A DNA stretch of 64,000 bases, taken from Furcasterigmium furcatum (Eukaryota; Ascomycota; Sordariomycetes; Glomerellales; Plectosphaerellaceae). Location of the stretch: assembly GCA_001599815.1 (NCBI GenBank), contig BCIA01000003.1, positions 2,170,001-2,234,000 on the forward strand, in the 5' to 3' direction. Below are positions 31,414 through 43,065 of the stretch, in pieces (within the stretch, counting starts at the first letter, position 1; each line of letters begins with the position of its first letter). The translations under genes and the position numbers were made by a program. The notes beneath the pieces are model-generated. The model was given only the letters and a program-made list of their open reading frames with translations. It was not told the origin of the DNA and did not search any database.

Positions 31414-32224
31414 ATGGTAAGCAGCACTTCGAACGGCGGCTTCCCACGTCTACCAGAGAGAAGCTAACCCTCGCCAGAACGTCTCCTACAACTCTGCCCT
31501 GCGGCAGAGCAAAGCGTTGCGGTCCGATGTCGACCGCCTGTCCACGGCCTCCCAAAACCAAGTCCTCACGCCCGCCGAGATAGGCAGCCTCTCCGCCTCC
31601 CTCGCCTCCTTCTCCAAGACCATCGACGAGTACAACAACCTCGCCCGCCAGGAAATCGTCCCCAAGAAGCAGGAGGAAGCCTTCGGGCGCGTCAAGCGCT
31701 TCAAGGAGGACCTCACCAGCTTCCGCAGCCAGGTGACCGACCTCAAGAAGCAGCGCGAGGACGCCGCCCACCAGAACAACCGCGCCGAGCTCCTCGGCCG
31801 CCGGCCCTACGTCGCCGCCACCCCGGAGAACCCCTACGCCAACGCCGGCAGCTCCGCGACCGGCGGCGCCTTCCACGCGCGGAACACCTCCGTCGGCGGC
31901 GCCGAGAACGCCATGGGCATGGGCAGCGGCGACGTCACGCGCGAGAGCCACGCGCTGCGGGAGCAGAGCTTCTTCGCGAACACGAACACGGCGCTGGACG
32001 AGTACATTGCGCGCGGGCAGGCCGTGCTCGGCGACCTGGGCGCGCAGCGCGACATGCTCAAGAACACGCAGAAGCGGCTGTATTCGGTGGGCAACACGCT
32101 CGGCATCTCGGGTGACACGATCCGGATGGTCGAGCGGCGGGCGCGCGAGGACAAGTGGATATTCTGGGCGGGCGTCGTGGTGTTCTTCCTCTTCTGCTGG
32201 CTGTGCCTGCATTTCTTGCGGTGA
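31414..32224 (+). CDS. BOS1: Bos1/membrin-type Golgi v-SNARE
   Basis: The first coding exon is only the ATG (31414-31416); the rest is 31478-32224, giving 249 residues. The protein begins MNVSYNSALRQSKALRSD. An N-terminal Habc-like coiled region and the RAELLGRRPY..TPENPYA linker follow. A Qb-SNARE motif (about 150-215: HALREQSFFANTNTALDEYIARGQAVLGDLGAQRDMLKNTQKRLYSVGNTLG) leads to the C-terminal anchor WIFWAGVVVFFLFCWLCLHFLR. Bos1 works in ER-to-Golgi vesicle fusion with Bet1, Sed5 and Sec22. The ATG-only exon is supported because translation from the second exon alone would lose the conserved MN.YN.AL start. Housekeeping gene. Confidence 0.92.
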
Positions 32225-32358
32225 TGCCGGCGGAGAGGAGGGGAGCGAGGGCGGAGAGCATGGCGCACGGCGTTCAGGGACAAAATTGATTCCCGGTTTC
32301 CCAGACACCTGGGGCAATGATGATACTCTTTTTACTGTTTTCTCGAGTGCCGGGCCCC

Positions 32359-33267
32359 TCAATTCGTCCCTGCGAGCGCGATCGTGAAGACGACGTCGCT
32401 GGTCGCCTCGACGTGTACGACCTGTGTCTCTGGCAGAACGTGGTTGCTGGTGCTTATTTGCCCGCCGAAGCACGTCTCCCAGTCGGTGACATCCCATTCC
32501 AGCCCCTGGGTTGTGAGCCGGCTGGGTCCGCCGATGGGCAGGACACCGACGTGCTTCCCGAACACCTCGTCCCCGCCGTCTCTGACCTGGATGTCGTGTT
32601 TTCCTTTCTTTAGCAAGAATGTCAGGCTCTGGCCGGACAGCAGAAACACGCGGCCCGACTCATAAGCAGGCCCCGGTTGGAAGAGGTAGAGGTGGTGGAT
32701 TTGGCTGAGCCCCTGGTCAACGCGACCTCCGAGGCCGCCGAGGGCGATGATGTCCACGGTGTCTCCGTGCTTTGACCGTACCCAGTCGACAGCTTTGCCG
32801 AAGTCTGTTGACATCTGATCAGTTCGGTGGATGATCTCGGCCGGTTGTGTCAGGGAGCTGTAGTGGCCCCGGGTATCCGGTTCTAACGAATCGAGGTCGC
32901 CGATGATAACGTCGAGGTTGTCCTTGGGAGATGTTTGAGTAATTTGGTCCATAACGGACGGCATGCTGTTGGACTTACGTATTGACCCGGTTTGCCGTCC
33001 TTAGATGTCTGCTTGTCCAGAGCGAGGAGACGGTTTGCGCCGCCGTCCGCAGCAACACGAACACATGCTGATCGAATATTAGCACAAAATCGTCTCACCA
33101 CGACGGCCGATAGTTCTCCAGTACATACCGTTCTCCCACAGGATGTCTAACGGCGCGTTTCGCGTCAGGGGCTGGTTGAGGATGATGAGGGCGAACTTGG
33201 ACAGGGGTGACGGTTTCCCCTCAGGGGTACGCCGGAAGAGCGCGGCCGGATGCCACTCGAAGCTCAT
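32359..33267 (-). CDS. THI80: thiamine pyrophosphokinase
   Basis: Three exons: 33267-33129, 33067-32979, 32922-32359, giving 263 residues. Transfers pyrophosphate from ATP to thiamine to make TPP. Visible: LIILNQPL, CVRVAADGGANRLL (substrate loop), DVIIGDLDSLEPDT (catalytic acidic motif), QMSTDFGKAVDW, GGLGGRVDQGLSQIH and the C-terminal TIALAGTN strand of the thiamine-binding domain. Cytosolic. It is one of two genes next to the cluster that are probably ordinary housekeeping, though its product is the cofactor of both TPP enzymes in the cluster. It ends 135 bp from the convergent Bos1 stop. Confidence 0.92.
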
Positions 33268-33748
33268 GATGATGCAGATAGCGTCAGGATGAACAGCTTC
33301 ACGACAAAATCACGATTAAGAGTTGCCACAGGGCCCTCAACCTTTGAGGCTTGAGAGCTTATCTCACAAGTCTACCAGGATGACCGAGAAATCTTTGCCA
33401 CAGCTCCGACAGCTGCTGAGTCTCTATTATGCCAAAATTCCGGTCGCAGATGTGCTTGCCCAAGGAGTATTCAGTTGCGATCCTCTCTGTCCGAGGCTGT
33501 TGAATTGGCTGTGAGTGTATTGTAGGATGAACGAGAATAGGCAGAGAGGGTGATTGATCCGCGCGGCGGCTTCGGAGGAGAATGCGCCGGCTAAACCCCG
33601 GCTTCTCCCGATCCTCAATTTTCTTCTCGAGATCCATGATGATTACCAATTGCTGGACCATCCACTGCCAATAGTCGTCCCGGTTCCCTTGCGGTGCTTC
33701 TTGCATTCTCTCCTTCCTTTCGTTTGTCAGTCCCTCTATTCAGCCGAC
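33268..33748. other. divergent intergenic region, thiamine pyrophosphokinase (-) and Mia40 (+)
   Basis: 481 bp with a CT-rich stretch before 33749. No gene seen. Confidence 0.5.
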
Positions 33749-34774
33749 ATGTATCGCCAAGCACTGCGGTCAACACCGCGCGCCGCGGGCGCCCTCCGCC
33801 AGTCTTTTGCCCGATCTGCTCCTCGCCGATTCGCATCGACGTCTCCCGCCGACAAGCCGAGGACATGGAAGGGTTCCGCGCTGCGTTGGGGCCTGGCCGG
33901 TGCAGCTCTGTATTACTACAACACCAGCTCCGCATTCGCCGAGGAGCCAGCCTGTATGTGAAGCTCTCACCACTCCAAGCAGCGGACCGCTGACACCTCC
34001 CACAGCTAGACTCGTCCCCGAGCCTCCCCATTTCGACAACTCGGACCTCAAGACCGTCGACGCCGTGATCGAGGAGAAGCGCCAGAAGAACGTCGTCAAG
34101 GCCAAGGAGTCCGCCCCCGAACCAGCACCCGCCGCCGATGCTGCCGTCGAGCCAACACCCGCCCCCGAGGCACCGACACACGAGCCCGGCTCGCCCCAGG
34201 CCCTGGAGGAGGAGGCCGGCCAGCAGGGCGCCTTCAACCCTGAGACGGGCGAGATCAACTGGGACTGCCCCTGCCTGGGCGGCATGGCCGACGGCCCATG
34301 CGGCGAGGAGTTCAAGGCGGCGTTCAGCTGCTTCGTCTTCTCGACCGAGGAGCCCAAGGGCATGGACTGCATCGAGAAGTTCCAGTTCGTACAACACGCA
34401 CGCTCGTGGCACCGGGACAACGGCTAACGATACGCAGGGGAATGCAGGAGTGCTTCAGGAAATACCCCGAGGTTTACAGCGCCGAGCTCGCCGACGACGA
34501 GGAGGCGGCCGAGGGCGCACCCGCGTCTACCGAGAGTGCCCCGAGCGTCAATTCGGACGGCAACGCCATTGCCGCCCCTGAGAAGGTCGCTCCCCGCGCC
34601 AGCGCCGAGGAGAAGGTGCAGGAGAAGCCCGCGGAGACACAGACCGAGGAGAAGAAGATCGAGACGAAGACATCCGAGCCCACCCCTGCCCCGGCAGAGG
34701 CAACCGAGTCCGTCCCGGCCGAGGTGCCCACCAAGTTTTCCGATGCCACGGAGGAGAACAAGAAGAGCGAGTAA
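33749..34774 (+). CDS. MIA40: Mia40 mitochondrial intermembrane-space oxidoreductase
   Basis: Three exons: 33749-33953, 34006-34384, 34438-34774, giving 306 residues. An Arg-rich presequence (about 1-38) precedes one membrane anchor (WGLAGAALYYYNTSSAFA) and an acidic Pro/Ala linker. The catalytic CHCH core follows: the redox CPC in INWDCPCLGG, then twin Cx9C helices CGEEFKAAFSC and CIEKFQGMQEC. A long Glu/Ala/Pro tail ends at 306. Mia40 oxidises small cysteine proteins imported into the intermembrane space, with Erv1. The N-anchored form is the fungal one; animal CHCHD4 lacks the anchor. Confidence 0.93.
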
Positions 34775-36091
34775 GCCTTGGGCGAGAGCTACAAGACGGG
34801 CGTCGAGGGGGCTAGAAGGGAAGGCCAGCATCATGTGACAACGCCTCGGACACAAAGGATAGACCACGCTGTATAATGTACCGGTGTACAACTGTATCAA
34901 CAAGCAATGAATAGACGGAGACATCTCTCTTCATCCCCACTATAGAAGACACCTGCTGTCAGCTGGATCGTGACGCTTGAGGGGCGTGCCTAGTGAATCA
35001 GTCCGTCCCGACAACACACCTGCAGTGAATCACCCGCAACCTGCACGACCCCCTGAGGCAGCAACCCTTACAGGCACGCGTTTTCCGGCATATGCTATAG
35101 GGGTCCGGCGCCGGTGGCCAAGGGGTAAAAATCTCAGATTAGTAGCCCAACTGAGCTTTTACGGCGCGGGACCGGGGCGGGTTCGACTCCCGCACTGGTT
35201 GCTGCCGTTCTCTTCACAAGACAACTTGTGCTTGGGAAGGGCAGTGACCTTTTGCCTTTTTAGTTTTGGGCAGTTTCTCTTTTTGATGTACTACGTTTAA
35301 AATGTGTCTGCTTTGCATACCTTAAATTTTCTCCTTGCGGTCTGGTGTGGCATGGTGGCATTGAAGTGGTCAGCATCGCGTGCCGTTCTATATTAGCCTT
35401 AAACTCATGACAGGAGCACCACCCCGAGACTTGCTTGCGGTAACAGCCCCTGTATTGTGACCTTGAGGAATATGAAGCTAGGGGATCTATATAATTCCCA
35501 AATACTACCAGGCTTGTGCAGCTCATGTGCACGGCCCCTCAGTAACAACTCTCGAGGCAGCGTTCGGTTCCTAGAATCTGGCTGCATCTGCATGACAGAG
35601 AGACCTCGCCGTTGTGAGAGGCAGGGTCCAGCCAACTCAATGGCCCCAGAGCTTCAGGCATGCCGTGTTAGGGAGGTGCTATATGTTGCAGCCCTGGTCC
35701 CGGATCAGCTGTAAGTGCATCGAAGTGCCGAGCCGACAATGGCCGAAACCCGCCCGGATACAGCGCAGATCGGCCCACAGCACCCCACAACAGCTACGAG
35801 CCGCAGACGTCATCACCAGCTCGCCCGCAGCCATGCCATGGCAGTTAGTTGGTCGAGCCTGCCAACTTGCCCGCACCCGGGTCGCACCACGCGATCCAAT
35901 CCAAACAACTTTCAGCCTCGACTCAACCTCCCTTTTCTTCCTCCTTTTCCAACCACAAGACTCGATCAGAATCACGTCCCAGAGCCATCAGGCACATCGC
36001 GCATTCTCGCTTCACGTCGTACATCCCACCCAACCTCTATATCTCTCCATACCTGTATCTTTTCTTCCCTCAACCTCAAACATCAATCATA
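34775..36091. other. intergenic region with tRNA-like element
   Basis: No protein gene seen. It contains the tRNA-like sequence at about 35108-35201 and, from about 35900, the CT-rich leader of the OM14-like gene. Confidence 0.5.
35108..35201 (+). tRNA. tRNA-like sequence, probably degenerate
   Basis: A strong T-arm is present: stem GCGGG/CCCGC (35177-35181, 35189-35193) around the loop TTCGACT. A TGGCCAAGGGGT block at about 35114 looks like a D-arm. A perfect CTCAG/CTGAG stem (35133-35137, 35151-35155) has a 13-nt loop, larger than a normal anticodon loop. The acceptor stem does not pair in the canonical register. It may be a type II tRNA pseudogene or tRNA-derived repeat. Anticodon not assignable. 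Confidence 0.35.
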
Positions 36092-36854
36092 AGTGAGTGC
36101 TCTCCCCGGCGCCATCAACATGCCACCCTCCAAAATTCCCTCTTTCTAACATATTTTCAGTGTCTGAATCCTGGGCCGACGTTGCCTCCAAGGGCCCTAA
36201 GCAAACTGCTGAGGAGGTGAGCTCTCCCTTTGCCCCGTCATCCAACCCGCCAACATCCGACCTCACCTCAATGATCATCACCATCAACCGGCAAACGCTA
36301 TCACTCAACCCAAGCTAACCTCTCCCAGGCCGCCGCCCCCGTCCCTCCCCAGGTCACCACGGACGCCACCGCCTCGACCTCCTCCCTCGTCGACGTCGAC
36401 TCCCAGTCCGTCCGCACCGTCCCCTCCGACTTCCTCGAGCAGGACATCCAGACCGAGACCCAGGCCAACCGCATCGACCGCGAGGAGAAGGCCCGCGCCG
36501 AAGCCGACCTTGCCAAGAAGAAGGCCGCCCACAAGGCCCGCCGCGCCGACTCCTGGCTCACTCGCCAGTTCTCCTCCCTCTCCGACAACACCGCCGGCGC
36601 CCTTGCCATCGTCAACATTGCCGGCGTCGTCGCCCTCAGCGGCTTCCTCGGATACCGCGCCTGGGGCCTGTACGAGCGCGGCCGCCTGAGCTGGCAGAAC
36701 GTCGGCCTCGGCGTCGGCATCCTCGGCCTCGTTGGCATCGGCGAGTCCATTTTCGGAGGGTATGTCGCTCATGATCCTCTCATCCCCGAGTCGCGAAAAG
36801 ATACTAACACGACTGCTCTCCAGATACCTCTACAAGACCAAGGCCAAGAAGTGA
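36092..36854 (+). CDS. OM14-like mitochondrial outer-membrane protein
   Basis: The start codon is split: A at 36092, then TG at 36161 after a 68-nt intron with GTGAGT donor and TTTCAG acceptor. Coding exons 36092, 36161-36216, 36329-36759, 36824-36854 give 172 residues. It starts MSESWADVASKGPKQ, followed by an acidic, Lys/Ala-rich helical middle and two C-terminal membrane segments (about residues 107-124 and 136-158) ending YLYKTKAKK. This pattern matches fungal proteins annotated with the OM14 C-terminal domain; yeast Om14 is an outer-membrane receptor for ribosome-bound nascent chains. The family call is from memory of the pattern and moderate. The exon structure is well supported because no other ATG precedes SESWADVASK. 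Confidence 0.65.
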
Positions 36855-37791
36855 ACGCTTCCCTTTGCCTGTCCCGAGACTCGCGACAGGGAACCTCGAG
36901 GCTGGTTGTAATTTTTCTTTCTCACTGTCGTCTGATTCTGTGTGCCGCCAAGGCACGGCACGCGCAATGGATAACTCTCTTCTTCGGCTCGGCGTATCGC
37001 GTGGACTTTTGAACACGGATCTGGGCGGCTGTTTGGTCGCCGGGGTGTACATAAGGGTGTTCCGGTAGTGATATACATGGGATTTCCACTCTTACCCCTC
37101 GAAAGCGCAGTGATGTACTCACTCATGAGGATATAGGTCGATGACGACAGATCCCGACGAACATTCGATAAGATGTACATATTATTTACAAAGGACGTGC
37201 TGCCCCGCGATCATCTCACAGTGAGTCACTCGAGCAGAGCATCGGCGCAGGAGGCTGATCGACACCAAACCACAAAGTCATCTCATAATTCATAATCCCG
37301 CTGAGCCAACCCCCGCCAACCTGCAGGGCCGCCCGCCAGCTTAAACAATGGTATGTCTCCGGAACACATTTCCGCTGAATTCCCGCGTTACAGACTCGAA
37401 CCAGGCACCTCCCCTAGGTCCCAGAAGAGAGAAGAGTCGGACGTTGCGCCTCGCCGGTTCGCCAGAAACGCCATATCCCGAAACCCCTCTCCAGGAAGTT
37501 ATGTCAAAAAATATATCCTCCCACGAATGAAGCCAAAAAAAAAAAACGGAAGTAGTAAGTGCCCAGCTTCCCCCGCGGACAACGAATGGTGGTCAACAAG
37601 AAAGCGGCCAACGTGGCCAAAGAGTGGTATCCTCGATCCCGACGTGCGGGATCGGCCTCCCCCGAATGCTGCGTGGTATCATCACAAGAGAGAGTACGCT
37701 CGCCATGCTGCAATCACCGCCCCCGCCATGCTCATGCGCTCGCTCATCATACACTGCCGCCAGGTCCCTGGCTGCCCGCCCCCGCGTCCCG
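36855..37791. other. convergent intergenic region
   Basis: 937 bp between the OM14-like (+) and Myb/SANT-like (-) genes. A short stretch near 37390-37470 has weak tRNA resemblance on the minus strand but no consistent stems. No gene seen. Confidence 0.5.
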
Positions 37792-39143
37792 TCAGGCGAC
37801 GCGGTTGTTGTGCACCTCCCTGAGCCTCTTGACCCAGTGCTTCCGCAGCACGGCGGGCATCTTGCAGAAGACCATGGCCTTGTTCTCGTCGGCGAGCGCT
37901 TTCTCGGCAATCTTAATCTGCAAGTCCATGTCCTCGTCGGCGAAGTCGCGGAAGAATATGTCCATGGCCTGCTCGGGCCAGCGGGGCGGGGTGCGCGCCT
38001 TGAGGGCATCGGCGATGCGGAGCACGCTGTCTTCAATGGCTTGCTTGCCGGCTGAAACGATGGCGGCGGTGGCGGCATCGGAGGGCGCCGCGGAGGACGA
38101 GGGAGCTGCTGTTGTCGTGTTGGCGGGGGAGGCAGCGGCGGAGGCGGTGTTATTCATGGAGTAGCTGGATACTCGTCGTCGCTTTTCGGGGTGTGCTGCG
38201 GCGTGTGTTGCGGGCGGGCCCATTGAGGCTGTTGGTGCCTTGCTGACTTCGCCTGCCGTGGCTGCCTGCTGCCCGCCGTGGGTGCCGGGGAAACGCCTCC
38301 GATTGTGCGTGGCCGTCTCTTCCGGTGGCGTCAGGGCGCTGGTCCCGGCAATGTGGGTTCTAGGCGGAATGGCGGTGGATGTCGGACGTTGTTGCTGCAT
38401 AGACATCTGTCGTTGTTGCACGTTGACGGGGGACGCGAACGACTGGCGCTGCTGTTGCTGCTGCTGTTGTTGGTTCGCGAGACCGGTTTGTGATGGTGGC
38501 CGGAAGGACGAGTCGACGTGCAGGTCGAGGACGCCGGTCCCGGGCATGTCGGCATCGTCGGACTGGATGACATCGGGACCTTTGCGCTTCGGCTTCATGA
38601 TGCGTTTCGGGGCGCCCCCAGAGCCGATGACATCGGGGTATAATATTTCCATGAACTCCTCGTGCTCGAACGGTCGCCCGCGGAGGGCTCTTGATAATGG
38701 TTCTTTCTGCAGAGGGTCGTCGGGTTAGCGTGGTCTGACACGGTCAGCTTGAGCGGACATCTTACTTCAATGTGATTCTTCCATGCCTCCTCCGTGGCCG
38801 TCACTGTTCTCGAGTTCGGGTTGTAGAGGAATTCATTGTCCTCGCGAAGCCCCCTCCACAGGCGAAACTTCTTGCGCGCATTGTCCGACTTGTTCACGAG
38901 ATGGCTCTTGGTGGGATAGGCGCCGTGTTTGTCCTGGAGGGCGACAGCAGCTCGGTCCCAGGCCTCGCCCTTGAAGCTGTGGTTCTCTCGAAGGCCCAGC
39001 TGCACGGAGTCACAGAGGGACCTGAAGAAAGTGGCCTCATATGCTGGTGTCCAGCTGAAGCGAGGGGCACGTTTGTCGCGATCGGCGGAGATGGCAGCCG
39101 CGAGGCTGGATGTGCCGTCGACGGCGAAGTCGTCGTCCGACAT
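37792..39143 (-). CDS. Myb/SANT-like DNA-binding domain protein
   Basis: Two exons: 39143-38766 and 38706-37792, giving 430 residues. An N-terminal Myb/SANT-like domain of the Myb_DNA-bind_3 type (about 27-125) shows FSWTPAYEATFFRSLCDSV, WDRAAVALQDKHG and KSHLVNKSDNARKKFRLWRGLR. Next comes KEPLSRALRGRPFEHEEFMEILYPDVIG, common in this family, then a low-complexity middle with an eight-Gln run and a basic KRRR at about 275. A helical C-terminal region (AIEDSVLRIADALKA..AMDIFFRDFADEDMDLQIKIAEKAL) resembles a dimerisation segment. Nuclear, DNA-binding likely; target unknown. Similar domains occur in fungal proteins related to transposase-derived regulators. Confidence 0.8.
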
Positions 39144-41443
39144 TTGCGAAAGGGCTGGCTGGCTGGCGATGGATGGTGCGTCGAAAGTGGAGGAGAAGGG
39201 CGGCGACGCAGCGGAGATTTTCCGAGGGGACTAAGTCGGGGAGCGTATATACAAATGGGTGCTCTCGCTCGGTCTTTCGGGGAGGCGGGGAATTGGGGGC
39301 GGGCTGATGTTCACGAGGGCTGCAGGTCGGAGTGTCGAGTCGAGTCGTGTCGCGAGGACGACAGATTTCGACGGGCAGCTCTCAGGGAGAATAGTCGTCG
39401 AACGGGAGCCCTGGGGCGCACGCAGCCTCGAGTCGTAGGGTGGCCGGGGAATGGGCGGCGCGCAAGATGGAAGGATGAGAGAAGGCAGCGACGGCGGCGG
39501 CGGCGCACCGCAGGGCTCTTCTCGGTCTGGTCTGGCGCTGTCTGTCGAAGGAGCGAGCGCGGCACCACCCTGGTCTGTCCTGGTGAGGAGAAGGGTCGCC
39601 GGCGGGCTGGGCGGCTGGGGTACGACTCGCCAGAAGGGCCAGAAGGGCCAAAGTCCCAACAGCAAGGGCAACCGAGTGGAGCTGAGGGGACCAGAAGGGA
39701 ATGGTCTGGGTGTCTTTTGGGTCATGAATGGATGTTTGCCCGCCAAGCGATGTGGTTTGGTGTTGAAGAGTCGGGACGCGCCAATGCGACTCGGAGACGT
39801 GGGATCCTTCTTGGCCCTGGAGACAGATCTTCGACTGATCAAGCGGCCATCAATGTTACGAGGGACGGACTCGTCCGTAATTAATGTTGTGTGCTGGGAC
39901 CGGGGGCGTATTGACAAGTCTGCTGACGGCGGCGGTGCGGGCGGGTGGACGAAAGAGGAGCTGAAAGGGCGCTTGGCCACAGTGGGACATCACACTCCCA
40001 GTGTGTGCTTGGCGCGGTGGCGGGGCAGGTATGACTTACGAGGCAAAATGGGTAGGCGAGGAGTACGTAATCAGGGACCATCAATGTGATGAGCCCGTGC
40101 CAGGTGTTCCCGGAGGCGGCCAGGTGGCCTCGGTTCTGGCCCGAGGGATTGGATGCTGGCACCTCCTACAACTCAGCCCCGAAGCCATCTATCTATCACC
40201 CACAGACGACTCGGGGCTACACAATGCGACAATGCACATGCATGTGTGTCTGACTGACTACAGACGAATCGAGATGGGGCCTTTCTTCTCAATTGAGCAA
40301 CTGTCCCTCCGCCTGTTCTTGGGTCGACTCGAGGAGGGCTCGTCCCGACTCTTTCACCTCATGCCATCAATTCCGCCAGCTGAGGTCGGTCCGCGAGGAT
40401 GCCTCATCTACACAAAACGACGCGGCATCCCATCTGCTCAGACTGCGCCACGGCGGGATGACACCCACGGCAATCTTTGTTCATTCTCACTGCTCCTCAC
40501 TGCTCCCGCCTGATGTTTCGGGGCTTGGGTCGCTGGCGCCACCAGCCCGTTTCATCCGAGTCGGGACAAGCAAAGACCTGCTTCGCTGGCGCCCAGCTTG
40601 CCAGCCTACGCATTTCGAATCCTCTGTAGCGGTCAACGAGGCTTTCTCTGCCGAGGCCGTCGGCATGGCCAACAACCGCTTTGTTTGCGCGCGCGTGCCA
40701 ACTCGAGGGGTCCGGCCTTTGTTGGCCGGCTTCTATTCTCGAACTCCAACACTGGGCATCTCCACAGTCAGTCACTGTCACCAACGGCCAGACAGCCTAA
40801 GCACTGTCCCTAGTGTGGATCATCGCGCACCCCTGACAGTTGAGCGGCTCTGTCGCCTGCGGAGATCTGATCATCCACCCCCTGGTTTCCGTCCAGCGAT
40901 CTCAAACATGGACCTTCTTGCTTCTCCACCAAACCACCAGTCAACTCCTCCTCTCGATATCCTGACTGGTGCCGGTGCCATGCCTCTGCCGCTCTTTGTC
41001 GGTCCTCGAACCTGGCCTGCTGGGATGAGCCGGCCAACCAGCCTCTCGGGTGTCTTTGCAAACAGAGTCTCGCCTGGATCAGGCCCGTTGCTGATGCATC
41101 GTCCTTCGAGGGTCAAGTACCTCCTGAGTGCGGGACTGCCCAAGTCATGATCGAACCATCGTCCGACGTCTGTGACATGTAAACCCCCGAGCGCCCAGGC
41201 GCCGCCCCCGGATTGCTCGTTCGTTCGTTTCCTCTCCCAGTCTTTGTTCTTTGTGCTGTCGCCGCTCCGAGAAACAGCAGCGGCGTTTCTTTCCTTTCGT
41301 TCCCTTCTTTATCCGTCCTGCGTGCCCGAGATTTCTTCGCGCGACAGACTCACCCGGCGTGTCGTCTGATCCATGGCCCAGCGGTGACCACCAGGCGTGG
41401 TCTTCTCTTCTCTTCTTTTCACTTTACCTTCTCTTCTTGTAGT
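39144..41443. other. 2.3-kb divergent intergenic region
   Basis: Between the Myb/SANT-like (-) and aspartic protease (+) genes. Several open frames of 200-285 codons overlap here on both strands (for example 40293-41150, plus), but they lack ATG starts at sensible places and show no family resemblance. A pyrimidine-rich tract with TCTTC repeats (about 41400-41440) precedes the protease ATG. Confidence 0.45.
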
Positions 41444-42847
41444 ATGTTTTCCACGATACTCCGTTCGCTCGTGGTCTTCCTGAGCTGCCTCGCTCTTTTC
41501 GTCACCTCATCGCCGACCCAGATTCGAACTACGAGTGCAGTATCTCGACGATCCTTTACAGTTCCGCGGGTTAGAAACCGCAACTTCAGCGACCATGATG
41601 GACCAACCGAACTCTTAAAAACCTATCGCAAACATAACATGCCCATTCCTCGAGGGCTGCAGGAGAAAGTGGCGGCACGAAGAATAAAACGATCGCTCGA
41701 AGCACGCGAAGAGCCCGGCCGAAATGCCGGCACTGTCTCGGCGATCCCCGTAGGCAACGGCATCGAGTACGTCTCGACAATCACCATAGGGGGGCAGAGG
41801 GTGGACGTCGACTTCGATACCGGGTCATCGGACCTCTGGGTGTTCAGCTCTCAACTGGATCCGTGGGACCAGGTCGGCCACCAGGTCTACGACCATGTTC
41901 AGAGCCCATCGTCCAGGGTACTCGAAGGGAGCACCTTCAACTGCTCCTATGGCGACGGATCTGGCGTCGTGGGCACCGTTGCTTTCGACGCCGTGGACAT
42001 TGGAGGTGTTACTGTCACCCAGCAAGCCGTCGGCATGGCCGCCCGCGTCACGGACGAGTTCGTGGAGGACACTGGCAGCAGCGGCCTCCTCGGCCTGGCA
42101 TTCTCGTCCCTCAACCGCGTGCGACCCGAACCCCAGAAGACGTTCTTCGACAACGTCATGAACGACCTCGAGGAGCCCGTCTTCACCGCAGACCTGCGCA
42201 AGGTCGGCGTCGGGTCGTACGAGTTCGGCCGCGTCGATGAGGCAAAGTACGCCGGCAACATGACCTGGCTCCCCGTCGACACCTCGGCCGGTTTCTGGCA
42301 GTTCACGAGCGACAGCTACTCTGTCAACGGCGGCCCGCCTCGGAAGTCTCGAGAGGGCGCCCAGGCCATCGCCGACACGGGCACGACCATCATCATGGCC
42401 GACCCTGCTCTTGTCGATGATTACTACGCCTCGGTCCCGGAAGCCTTCTTCGACGAGAGTGAGGAGGGCTATGTGTTCCCGTGCGCCACTGAGCTACCAG
42501 ATCTGAGTATGGACATTGGTGGGCAGTATGTGGCTCAGATACCGGGTGATGATATCAGGTTTTCGCAGTACAACGATACGAGTAAGTCAATCATCATCCA
42601 CGTTGACCCATTCATCGGCTGACCCCCATAAGTGTGCTTTGGGGGCCTGCAAGCCACGAGGTCAAAAGTCCAGATCTACGGCGACATCATGTTCAAGTCG
42701 CAATTCGTGGCGTTCAACGGCGGCAACCGGTCGATCGGCTTCGCCGCGCATTCTGACCCCGGCGGCGACGAAAGGTCGACAGAGGCAGAAGCCCCGTCCG
42801 GGCAGGGGGCACATCTCACCCGGCCTGCTCATGGTGTAAGTCCGTGA
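41444..42847 (+). CDS. secreted pepsin-type aspartic endopeptidase (family A1)
   Basis: Two exons: 41444-42581 and 42633-42847, giving 450 residues. A signal peptide (MFSTILRSLVVFLSCLALFVTSS) is followed by a propeptide of about 80 residues, basic near its end (KVAARRIKRSLEAREE, a kexin-like processing area). The mature enzyme has catalytic Asp125 in DFDTGSSDLW, a flap region SYGDGSGVVGTVAFD, Asp311 in IADTGTTIIM and the C-terminal GDIMFKSQFVAFNGGNRSIGFA. Closest style is penicillopepsin/endothiapepsin, about 395-420 residues, so the Ser/Glu-rich tail after IGFA is an extension of about 30 residues. The stop lies inside GTAAGTCC-like sequence (GGT GTA AGT), so a third exon cannot be excluded. 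Probably secreted, acid-active. Confidence 0.87.
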
Positions 42848-43065
42848 CCATTGGCACTTGGCGACGAGAGAGGCTAACGCGTGCGAAGAAACTTCGTTCA
42901 TAGATATTAGGCGCCAATGTGTGTGCCTTAGGAAGGTGTTGAACACTTCCTTCGATGTATACATGCCTGCATAGCACATGCATACCCCAACATAATAGAC
43001 CATTCATGACCATGACAGCACCGGTTCCCGAACCAGCGGAGGTGTCCAACCTGTGAAGCCGTCGC

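Noticed and set aside
37390..37480. tRNA resemblance on the minus strand (GGTTCGAGTC block)
   Set aside because: The T-stem and acceptor do not pair and no D-arm is visible.
40293..41150. 285-codon plus-strand frame upstream of the protease
   Set aside because: Begins with TTG, composition is Pro/Ser/Arg-rich, no motif, no clear start context; read as noncoding.
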